This document shows positions 1 to 5,114 of a stretch of DNA of 15,555 nt, piece after piece. A program made the position numbers and the translations under genes. The stretch comes from Bacillota bacterium (GTDB taxonomy: Bacteria > Bacillota > Clostridia > Oscillospirales > Ruminococcaceae). The DNA lies in assembly GCA_023394255.1 (NCBI GenBank), contig JAEXAZ010000336.1, positions 1 to 15,555 of the forward strand, in the 5' to 3' direction. Positions within the stretch are counted from its first letter, which is position 1. Each line of letters begins with the position of its first letter. The notes below the pieces were generated by a model. It saw only the letters and a list, made by a program, of their open reading frames with translations, was not told where the DNA came from and ran no database searches.

Positions 1-599
1 ACCTCAGGGAGAACCAGCAGGCGAATTTCGCGATGCCCCATCCCGAAGGCTACCGCAAGGCGCTGCGTCTTGCCAGGCAGGCTGAAAAATTTCACCGCCC
101 CGTGATCTGCTTCATTGACACCCCGGGCGCGTTTTGCGGCGTGGGAGCCGAAGAGCGCGGGCAGGGTGAGGCGATTGCACGCAACCTGATGGAATTTATG
201 GAGCTTGAAACGCCGGTTATTTCGGTTGTCCTCGGCGAAGGCGGCAGCGGCGGGGCGCTTGCCCTCGGTGTGTGCGACGAACTTGCCATGATGCAGAACG
301 CAATCTATTCGGTCATCTCTCCGCGCGGCTTCGCTTCCATCCTCTGGAAGGACGCGAAACGGGAAGAGGAAGCCGCCAACATCATGCGCATTACGGCGGA
401 GGACCTGATGGAGCTCGGAATCGCGGATGTGGTCATTCCGGAGCCGGGAGAAGGGGCTCATACGGACCATGAAACAGCGGCCGCAAACATATCCGCATAC
501 ATTTTGAAAACAATCCAAAAATATCTGGAAATACCTATTGCCAAACTGCTGGAAAACAGGTATTATAAGTTCCGTAAGATTGGAGAGTTCACGGAATAG
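1..599 (+). CDS. accA: Acetyl-CoA carboxylase carboxyltransferase subunit alpha, 5'-truncated by the window edge
   Basis: AccA pairs with AccD to form the carboxyltransferase that moves the carboxyl group from biotin on AccB to acetyl-CoA, giving malonyl-CoA for fatty acid synthesis in the cytoplasm. The reading frame is already open at base 3, and the residues before the first internal Met (NFAMPHPEGYRKALRL) belong to the family core, so the true start lies outside the window. Visible family signatures are MPHPEGYRKALRL, the IDTPGAFCG-GAEERGQGEAIA block, the glycine-rich GEGGSGGALALG segment, and SVISPRGFASILWKD. About 199 residues remain of a protein usually near 260-320. The residue after SVISP is Arg (codon 324-326), where the Bacillus, Staphylococcus and E. 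coli sequences I recall have Glu. The gene stops with TAG and is followed after 64 bases by acpP. Identity is certain; only the N-terminus is missing. Confidence 0.96.
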   Translation, partial: LRENQQANFAMPHPEGYRKALRLARQAEKFHRPVICFIDTPGAFCGVGAEERGQGEAIARNLMEFMELETPVISVVLGEGGSGGALALGVCDELAMMQNAIYSVISPRGFASILWKDAKREEEAANIMRITAEDLMELGIADVVIPEPGEGAHTDHETAAANISAYILKTIQKYLEIPIAKLLENRYYKFRKIGEFTE

Positions 600-663
600 T
601 GCATGCGGACGCTCTTTAATCAGTGAATAAAGCCATTTCATATAATATTAGGAGGAAACGGTT

Positions 664-894
664 ATGGTATTTGAAAAGGTTAGGGAAATTCTTGTGGATC
701 AGCTGGACGTTGAGGAAGAGGCTGTTACCATGGATGCGAGCATCCAGAATGATCTGGGGGCGGATTCCCTGGACATTGTAGACCTTGTCATGAGCCTGGA
801 AGAGGAATTTGACTGCGAAATCCCTGACGAAGAAATTGAAAATATTAAGACTGTCGGCGATATCGTCAAGTATATCGAAGAAACGCAGGACTAA
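664..894 (+). CDS. acpP: Acyl carrier protein
   Basis: This small acidic cytoplasmic protein carries the growing acyl chain as a thioester on a phosphopantetheine arm during fatty acid and phospholipid synthesis. The 76-residue product has the usual length and the diagnostic GADSLDIVDLV motif; Ser35 is the expected site of 4'-phosphopantetheine attachment by holo-ACP synthase. Helix II after the DSL motif (DIVDLVMSLEEEF) and the acidic composition are typical of bacterial ACPs. AGGAGG at 650-655 lies 8 bases before the ATG. The gene sits directly after accA and before a hairpin terminator, so it is probably the last gene of a fatty-acid operon that begins outside the window. It is a single carrier domain with no attached modules, which makes a primary-metabolism ACP more likely than a polyketide or D-alanyl carrier protein. 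Confidence 0.96.
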   Translation: MVFEKVREILVDQLDVEEEAVTMDASIQNDLGADSLDIVDLVMSLEEEFDCEIPDEEIENIKTVGDIVKYIEETQD

Positions 895-920
895 TCCGGC
901 GGACACATTGGGAAAGGCAT

Positions 921-950
921 GGCAGAGGGGGATCCTCTGCCCTTTCTGTT
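921..950 (+). terminator. Probable intrinsic terminator after acpP
   Basis: GGCAGAGG (921-928) pairs perfectly with CCTCTGCC (934-941) around a 5-base loop, and a pyrimidine-rich tail CTTTCTGTTT follows. The stem is strong but the T-run is interrupted, so efficiency may be moderate. It lies 26 bases after the acpP stop and upstream of the proS promoter, the right place to end the fatty-acid transcript. Confidence 0.7.
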
Positions 951-982
951 TATTGGGGACAGGCATCCGCGGCCTGATTTCC

Positions 983-1011
983 TTGCATTTTTTCTGCCGA
1001 TTCGTTATGAT
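983..1011 (+). promoter_or_regulatory. Probable sigma-A-type promoter for proS
   Basis: TTGCAT (983-988) and TATGAT (1006-1011) are separated by exactly 17 bases. The -10 matches the consensus at 5 of 6 positions and the -35 at 3 of 6. Transcription would begin near 1017-1019 and give an untranslated leader of about 117 bases before the proS ATG. The promoter lies just after the acpP terminator, which supports it. Confidence 0.6.
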
Positions 1012-1134
1012 AGGAACATCTGAACCAGATAAGGGGCCTGTTTTGCGCTGTCAGGGCAGGTACCCGTGCAAAAGCCGGCGGGCGGCAGCTTTGTTGTTGT
1101 GGCGCAGCCGGACAAAAAGGAGTTTGTTGTTAAT

Positions 1135-2571
1135 ATGGCCGATCAGAAAAAGATGGTGGAAGCGATCACCTCCATGGAGGAGGATTTCGCAAAGTGGTAT
1201 ACGGACATTGTGAAGAAAGCCGACCTCATTGATTATTCCACGGTGCGCGGCTGCATGGTGATCCGCCCCTACGGGTATGCGATCTGGGAGAACATCCAGC
1301 ATCTGCTGGACGCCCGCTTTAAAGAAACGGGGCACGAAAATGTCTATATGCCGATGTTTATCCCCGAAAGCCTGCTGCAAAAGGAAAAGGATCACGTGGA
1401 AGGGTTTGCGCCGGAGGTGGCGTGGGTCACGCACGGCGGCAGCGAAAAGCTTGCCGAGCGCCTCTGCGTCCGTCCGACATCGGAGACACTGTTCTGCGAA
1501 CATTACGCGAAAATCATCAAGTCCTACCGTGATCTGCCCAAATTATATAACCAGTGGTGCTCCGTTGCGCGCTGGGAAAAAACCACCCGCCCGTTCCTGC
1601 GTACCTGCGAGTTCCTCTGGCAGGAAGGCCATACCATGCATGAAACCGGGGAGGAAGCGCTGGAAGAAACCGAGCGGATGCTGAATGTCTATGCCGATTT
1701 CTGTGAAAAATCCCTCGCCATCCCGGTCACCAAAGGCCGCAAGACCAAAAAGGAGCAGTTTGCCGGCGCGGAGGCTACCTATACGATTGAGGCGATGATG
1801 CACGACGGCAAAGCGCTCCAGTCCGGGACTTCCCATTATTTCGGCGACGGGTTTGCGCGGGCGTTCGATATTACCTTCCAGGGACGCGACAACAAGCCGC
1901 AGTACCCGCATCAGACCTCGTGGGGGCTGTCCACCCGTATCATCGGCGCGATCATCATGACCCACGGCGATGACAACGGCCTTGTCCTGCCGCCCGAAAT
2001 CGCGCCGATTCAGGTCATTGTGCTGCCGATTGCGCAGCATAAAGAGGGTGTGCTGGAGAAAGCGAACGAAGTCACTGACCGGCTGAAAAAAATCTGCCGC
2101 GCAAAGATCGACGACAGCGACAACTCCGCCGGCTGGAAGTTCTCGGAGTATGAAATGAAGGGCGTGCCGCTGCGCTTGGAGATGGGACCGCGCGACATTG
2201 CGTCCAACCAGTGCGTGCTGGTGCGCCGCGACAACCGCGAAAAGACCATCGTGTCCCTCGACGAGCTGGAAGCCCGCATCCCCGAGCTGCTGCGGGCGGT
2301 GCGCGACGGCCTCTACAACAAAGCGCTTGCCAACCGTGAGGCGCGCACCTATACCGCCCTGACCTTCGATGAGCTGAAGGAACTGGCCGCAGGCAAAAGC
2401 GGGTTCTTTAAAACCATGTGGTGCGGGGACGAAGCCTGCGAGCTGAAGGTGAAGGAAGAGGCGGGCCTGACCTCCCGCTGCATGCCGTTCGAGCAGGAAC
2501 ATCTTTCGGATGTCTGCCCGATCTGCGGAAAGCCCGCAAAAACCAGCATTATCTGGGGCAAAGCGTATTAA
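1135..2571 (+). CDS. proS: Prolyl-tRNA synthetase, short (archaeal/eukaryotic-type) form
   Basis: This class II aminoacyl-tRNA synthetase activates proline with ATP and charges tRNA-Pro in the cytoplasm. From the ATG at 1135 the product has 478 residues, the normal size for the short ProRS type, which lacks the bacterial INS editing insertion. Visible motifs are RPTSE (113-117), the motif-2 region around RPFLRTCEFLWQEGHTMH, TSWGLSTR (261-268) in the motif-3 region, an anticodon-binding domain after about 290, and a C-terminal domain with cysteines at 430, 435, 449, 461 and 464 ending in the family-typical terminal Tyr. The frame is open upstream to a GTG at 1066, but that codon lacks a convincing ribosome site. 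AAGGAG at 1117-1122 serves the ATG, with a longish 12-base gap, and homologues I recall start at an MA(x)KK-like sequence. It is a single-gene unit with its own promoter and terminator. Confidence 0.96.
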   Translation: MADQKKMVEAITSMEEDFAKWYTDIVKKADLIDYSTVRGCMVIRPYGYAIWENIQHLLDARFKETGHENVYMPMFIPESLLQKEKDHVEGFAPEVAWVTHGGSEKLAERLCVRPTSETLFCEHYAKIIKSYRDLPKLYNQWCSVARWEKTTRPFLRTCEFLWQEGHTMHETGEEALEETERMLNVYADFCEKSLAIPVTKGRKTKKEQFAGAEATYTIEAMMHDGKALQSGTSHYFGDGFARAFDITFQGRDNKPQYPHQTSWGLSTRIIGAIIMTHGDDNGLVLPPEIAPIQVIVLPIAQHKEGVLEKANEVTDRLKKICRAKIDDSDNSAGWKFSEYEMKGVPLRLEMGPRDIASNQCVLVRRDNREKTIVSLDELEARIPELLRAVRDGLYNKALANREARTYTALTFDELKELAAGKSGFFKTMWCGDEACELKVKEEAGLTSRCMPFEQEHLSDVCPICGKPAKTSIIWGKAY

Positions 2572-2600
2572 ACAGGAAAAACTGGGACAAAATACCTTTA

Positions 2601-2640
2601 AAACGGGGCGCGGCGGCACGTCCGCCGCGCCCCGTTTCCG
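2601..2640 (+). terminator. Strong hairpin terminator after proS
   Basis: Bases 2601-2616 and 2622-2637 form a perfect 16-bp G+C-rich inverted repeat around the loop CACGT. On the + strand only three T residues end the stem, followed by CCGC, so it is not a textbook U-tract. On the - strand the CCCCGTTTTAAAGG edge is a slightly better tail, so it may work in both directions. It lies 29 bases after the proS stop. Confidence 0.65.
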
Positions 2641-2690
2641 CTTAAGCTGCAAGCAAACCGGCAGGCAAAGCCATCCGGGAATCCGCTAAG

Positions 2691-2759
2691 AAACTTTTAT
2701 GATTTTTTATTGGAATTTTGAAAAAAACACTTGCATTGAGGCGTCCCGTGTGGTATTAT
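2691..2759 (+). promoter_or_regulatory. S10-operon promoter with A/T-rich upstream (UP-like) block
   Basis: TTGCAT (2731-2736) and TATTAT (2754-2759) are 17 bases apart, and the -10 matches the consensus at 5 of 6 positions. The 40 bases upstream of the -35 are strongly A/T-rich with runs of T and A, as expected for an UP element contacted by the RNA polymerase alpha subunit. The -35 hexamer is identical to that of the proS promoter. Transcription would start near 2765-2767, about 300 bases before rpsJ. It is the only clear promoter seen ahead of the ribosomal protein array. Confidence 0.75.
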
Positions 2760-2765
2760 ACTTAA

Positions 2766-2970
2766 GCGTGACTGCACAAGATATGCGTTGATGCGGGAGG
2801 TGGCCACCCTTTGCGGTGGGGAATTTCCGCGGAGTATGTCCGATTTAAAACCGGGCGACTTTAATACTGAACAGAACCTGCTGCCTTTCGTAAGGTGCGG
2901 CAGCGCGGTTTGGCGGAGAAATCCGTGAGCGGTATAAAGTCCGGATAAACGAAAGTTTACCGGATTTTTT
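2766..2970 (+). ncRNA. Structured 5' leader of the S10 operon, candidate attenuation element
   Basis: After the promoter the RNA can fold into a row of hairpins. Hairpin 1 is GCGGGA (2793-2798) with TTCCGC (2825-2830), enclosing CCACC/GGTGG. Hairpin 2 is AGTAT/ATACT (2833-2837 with 2864-2868), enclosing GTCCG/CGGGC. Hairpin 3 is CTGCTG/CGGCAG (2878-2883 with 2898-2903), enclosing CCTT/AAGG. Hairpin 4 is CGGA-GAAA-TCCG (2914-2925), and a terminator-like hairpin follows. This is the layout of a cis-regulatory leader acting on transcription. In E. coli the S10 operon is regulated by L4 binding its leader, but I see no direct resemblance and do not assign a ligand. The structures come from reading by eye, without a folding program or alignment. 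Confidence 0.5.
2940..2970 (+). terminator. Attenuator-like intrinsic terminator inside the S10 leader
   Basis: TCCGGATAAAC (2940-2950) pairs with GTTTACCGGA (2955-2964) through ten base pairs with a single bulged A, capped by a GAAA tetraloop and followed at once by six T residues (2965-2970). It is the most canonical intrinsic terminator in the window. It lies about 175 bases after the predicted transcription start and 92 bases before rpsJ. Because no other good promoter is seen between it and rpsJ, it should act as a regulated or partial terminator and not as an absolute one. Confidence 0.75.
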
Positions 2971-2980
2971 GTATGCTCAT

Positions 2981-3007
2981 CTGCGGAACACCCGGTGGGG
3001 TGTGCAG
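2981..3007 (+). other. Hairpin between the attenuator and rpsJ
   Basis: ACACCC (2988-2993) pairs with GGGTGT (2998-3003) around GGTG, and the outer CTGC (2981-2984) pairs with GCAG (3004-3007), leaving a 3-base bulge. No T-run follows, and it does not cover the rpsJ ribosome site at 3047-3053. It may stabilise or mark the read-through transcript. Its role is unknown. Confidence 0.4.
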
Positions 3008-3062
3008 GTAATATCAGTCCTTAAAGCGTCGCTATATGGAAACTGTAAGGAGGCGATGTTAA

Positions 3063-3374
3063 GTGGCAGTCAAGGAAAAAATCAGGATCAGGCTCAAGGG
3101 TTACGATCATCAGCTTGTTGATTCGGCATCGGAAAAGATCGTGGAGACAGCGAAGCGCACGGGAGCGCGCGTGTCCGGACCGATTCCCCTTCCGACCGAG
3201 AAGGAGATCGTCACCATTCTGCGCGCTGTTCATAAGTACAAGGACAGCCGTGAGCAGTTTGAGATGAGAACCCACAAGAGGCTCATCGACATTCTCAGAC
3301 CTTCCAACAAGACTGTGGAAGCTCTGACAGGGCTTGAACTTCCTGCCGGCGTAGAGATTGAAATCAAGCTTTGA
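3063..3374 (+). CDS. rpsJ: 30S ribosomal protein S10
   Basis: S10 (uS10) lies in the head of the small ribosomal subunit and, with NusB, is also part of transcription antitermination complexes. The 103-residue product is full length with characteristic stretches KIRIRLKGYDHQLVD, GPIPLPTEKE, and the loop region REQFEMRTHKRLIDI followed by LPAGVEIEIKL. The start is GTG, giving MAVKEKIRI as in other Firmicutes; AAGGAGG at 3047-3053 is 9 bases upstream. An ATG at 3056 is out of frame and too close to the ribosome site to compete. It is the first gene of the S10-spc array and directly follows the attenuator-containing leader, so its expression and that of everything downstream should depend on leader read-through. 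Confidence 0.98.
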   Translation: MAVKEKIRIRLKGYDHQLVDSASEKIVETAKRTGARVSGPIPLPTEKEIVTILRAVHKYKDSREQFEMRTHKRLIDILRPSNKTVEALTGLELPAGVEIEIKL

Positions 3375-3402
3375 TTTCCTCGGCAAAGGCAGAAACCCCG
3401 AC

Positions 3403-3441
3403 GACGGATTCGCCGTCAGGTCAAGTTGGCTCAGCGCCAAC
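3403..3441 (+). other. Two small hairpins in the rpsJ-rplC spacer
   Basis: GACGG (3403-3407) pairs with CCGTC (3413-3417), and GTTGGC (3425-3430) pairs with GCCAAC (3436-3441). Both have 5-base loops and neither has a T-run. They fill the longest spacer inside the array (94 bases) just before the rplC ribosome site at 3452-3457. They may be an RNA processing or translation-control site, but could be incidental. Confidence 0.35.
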
Positions 3442-3468
3442 CAATAACCGTAGGAGGTAAAGAAAGGT

Positions 3469-4101
3469 ATGCAAAAGTGCATCGTAGGCAAAAAGATCGG
3501 CATGACCCAGCTTTTTAACGAAAGCGGCAAAGTGATCCCCGTAACTGTCATTGAAGCCGGCCCCTGCGTTGTCGTCCAGAAGAAGACAACCGAAAACGAC
3601 GGCTACGAAGCTGTGCAGATCGGTTTTGGAGACATCAGCGACAAGGCCTGCAACAAACCGCAGAAGGGACATTTCGCGAAAGCCGATGTTGCCAACAAGA
3701 AAACACTCAGAGAGTTCCGCCTGGAGGACTGCGCCACACTGAATGTGGGCGACCTCATTAAGGCCGACGTTTTCGCCGCGGGCGACGCGGTGGACGTGGT
3801 CGGAACTTCCAAAGGTAAAGGTTACGCGGGCGTCATCAAGCGCTACAATTTCGGCCGTTTGAAAGAGACCCACGGTACCGGTCCTGTGGCGAGACATCAG
3901 GGCTCGCTGGGTGCCAACTCTGACCCCTCGAGAGTTATGAAAGGCAAGAAGCTCCCCGGCCATCTGGGCGCGGAGCGCGTTACCGTTCAGAATCTTGAGA
4001 TTGTCAAGGTTGACGTTGAAAACAATCTTATTGCTATTAAGGGAGCTGTTCCGGGCGCCAAGGGCGGCCTGATCTGCATCACCGATAGCGTTAAGGCGTA
4101 A
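3469..4101 (+). CDS. rplC: 50S ribosomal protein L3
   Basis: L3 (uL3) is an early assembly protein of the large subunit whose long loop reaches towards the peptidyl transferase centre. The product has 210 residues, the usual bacterial length. It begins with KCIVGKKIGMTQLF, the near-invariant N-terminus, and contains the conserved central loop GTGPVARHQGSLGANSDPSR (about residues 141-160) and the C-terminal GAVPGAKGGLI segment. AGGAGG at 3452-3457 is 11 bases before the ATG. It follows rpsJ after a 94-base spacer with small hairpins and precedes rplD by 19 bases, the standard S10-operon order. Nothing unusual is seen in the protein. Confidence 0.98.
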   Translation: MQKCIVGKKIGMTQLFNESGKVIPVTVIEAGPCVVVQKKTTENDGYEAVQIGFGDISDKACNKPQKGHFAKADVANKKTLREFRLEDCATLNVGDLIKADVFAAGDAVDVVGTSKGKGYAGVIKRYNFGRLKETHGTGPVARHQGSLGANSDPSRVMKGKKLPGHLGAERVTVQNLEIVKVDVENNLIAIKGAVPGAKGGLICITDSVKA

Positions 4102-4120
4102 GGGAAGGAGGATACACACA

Positions 4121-4744
4121 ATGCCAAAGGTTAATGTATATGATATGGCCGGCAAAGTCGTTTCGGAGATGGAGCTTTCTGATTTCGTCTTCGGTATCAC
4201 GCCCAACCCGACGGTGGTACATCAGGTTGTTGTAAACTACCTTGCCAATCAGCGCCAGGGCACACAGTCCACGCTCACCCGTACGGAAGTTTCCGGCGGC
4301 GGCCGCAAACCCTGGAAGCAGAAGGGTACCGGCCATGCGAGACAGGGCTCCATCCGTGCTCCCCAGTGGAGAAAAGGCGGAATCGCACTCGGCCCCAAGC
4401 CGAGGGATTACAGCTATGCCCTCAACAAAAAAGTCCGCCGCCTGGCGATCAAATCGGTCTTTTCCGATAAAGTGCTCACCGGCGACATGATTATTGTGGA
4501 CAACATTGCGGTCGAAGGTTACAAGACCAAAGCCGTGGCCGGTATGCTCAAGGCTCTGGGCGCGGAAAAGAAAGCGCTTATCGTAATGCCCGAGGTGAAC
4601 AGCCAGTTCATCAAGAGCGCCGCGAACATCCCCGGCGTGAAGACCGCTCTGGTCAACACCATCAACGTTTACGACCTCGTAAACTGCGACAAGTTCATTG
4701 TTGCGAAAGATGCTGTTGCCAAACTCGAGGAGGTGTACGCATAA
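4121..4744 (+). CDS. rplD: 50S ribosomal protein L4
   Basis: L4 (uL4) binds 23S rRNA domain I, and its extended loop lines the nascent-peptide exit tunnel; mutations in that loop are a known route to macrolide resistance. The 207-residue product is full length. The tunnel loop is clear (RTEVSGGGRKPWKQKGTGHA followed by RQGSIRAPQWRKGG), as is the GPKPRDYSYALNKKVR stretch. No obvious tunnel-loop alteration is visible. AAGGAGG at 4105-4111 is 9 bases from the ATG. Its TAA stop shares one base with the rplW start, indicating translational coupling. In E. coli L4 represses its own operon through the leader, which makes it one natural candidate ligand for the leader here, but the sequence does not prove this. 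Confidence 0.98.
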   Translation: MPKVNVYDMAGKVVSEMELSDFVFGITPNPTVVHQVVVNYLANQRQGTQSTLTRTEVSGGGRKPWKQKGTGHARQGSIRAPQWRKGGIALGPKPRDYSYALNKKVRRLAIKSVFSDKVLTGDMIIVDNIAVEGYKTKAVAGMLKALGAEKKALIVMPEVNSQFIKSAANIPGVKTALVNTINVYDLVNCDKFIVAKDAVAKLEEVYA

Positions 4745-5040
4745 TGAAAGCACCGCAGGATATTATCCTTACCCCGGTGATCACCGAGGCTTCCATGGCG
4801 AACGTGCAGCTCAGGAAGTACACTTTCAAAGTTGCAAAAGACGCCAACAAAATTGAAATCGTCAAGGCTGTCGAGGCGCTGTTCCCCGGCACCAAGGTCG
4901 CAAAGGTTAATACCGTTAACTGCCGCGGCCGCTATAAGAGAATGGGTCAGACCGGCGGCTACCGCCCTTCTTTCAAGAAGGCGATCGTTACGCTGAAAGA
5001 GGATTCGAAGACGATCGAGTTCTTTGACACCATGCTGTAA
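4744..5040 (+). CDS. rplW: 50S ribosomal protein L23
   Basis: L23 (uL23) sits at the exit of the peptide tunnel and is the docking point for trigger factor and signal recognition particle. The 98-residue product has the expected length and family features: the early ILTPVITEAS segment, KYTFKVAKDANKIEIVKAVE, and the VNTVNCRGRYKRMG loop. The ATG overlaps the rplD stop by one base (TAATG), and AGGAGG at 4728-4733 lies inside the end of rplD, so translation is probably coupled. A 74-base spacer with a strong small hairpin separates it from rplB. Confidence 0.97.
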   Translation: MKAPQDIILTPVITEASMANVQLRKYTFKVAKDANKIEIVKAVEALFPGTKVAKVNTVNCRGRYKRMGQTGGYRPSFKKAIVTLKEDSKTIEFFDTML

Positions 5041-5041
5041 T

Positions 5042-5058
5042 GAGCGCCGCAGGCGCTC
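5042..5058 (+). other. Intercistronic hairpin between rplW and rplB
   Basis: GAGCGCC (5042-5048) pairs perfectly with GGCGCTC (5052-5058) around a GCA loop, starting one base after the rplW stop. There is no T-run, so termination is unlikely. RNA processing, protection of the upstream message, or adjustment of the rplW:rplB ratio are possible roles, all inferred. Confidence 0.45.
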
Positions 5059-5114
5059 GGGTATGGGGTAACTCATATGCCCCGCTAACCACATTATGAG
5101 GAGAGTGAAACCGA

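Larger units (their letters stand above)
2572..3062 (+). other. Gene-free stretch between proS and rpsJ
   Basis: These 491 bases hold no convincing protein gene. In order they contain the proS terminator (2601-2640), about 50 bases with no recognisable signal, an A/T-rich block (2691-2730, only seven G/C in 40 bases), the S10 promoter (2731-2759), and a structured leader of about 300 nt with an attenuator-like hairpin (2940-2970). One open frame without a good ribosome site crosses the leader (2791-2928) and is probably fortuitous. Confidence 0.8.

Noticed and set aside
641..646. Perfect TATAAT before acpP as a promoter -10
   Set aside because: No acceptable -35 lies 16-18 bases upstream, and the transcript would begin inside the acpP ribosome binding site at 650-655, leaving no usable leader.
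1066..1134. GTG at 1066 as the proS start, giving a 501-residue protein
   Set aside because: There is no good ribosome site before it and the extra 23 residues do not look like family sequence; the ATG at 1135 gives the normal 478 residues.
1543..2652. Long open frame on the - strand opposite proS (about 369 codons), and similar ones opposite rplB, rplE-rpsH and secY
   Set aside because: These are shadows of conserved + strand genes in G+C-rich codon use; they lack ribosome sites and recognisable domains.
3008..3013. TAATAT downstream of the attenuator as a second rpsJ promoter
   Set aside because: No -35-like hexamer is found at the correct distance (the place holds GGAACA).
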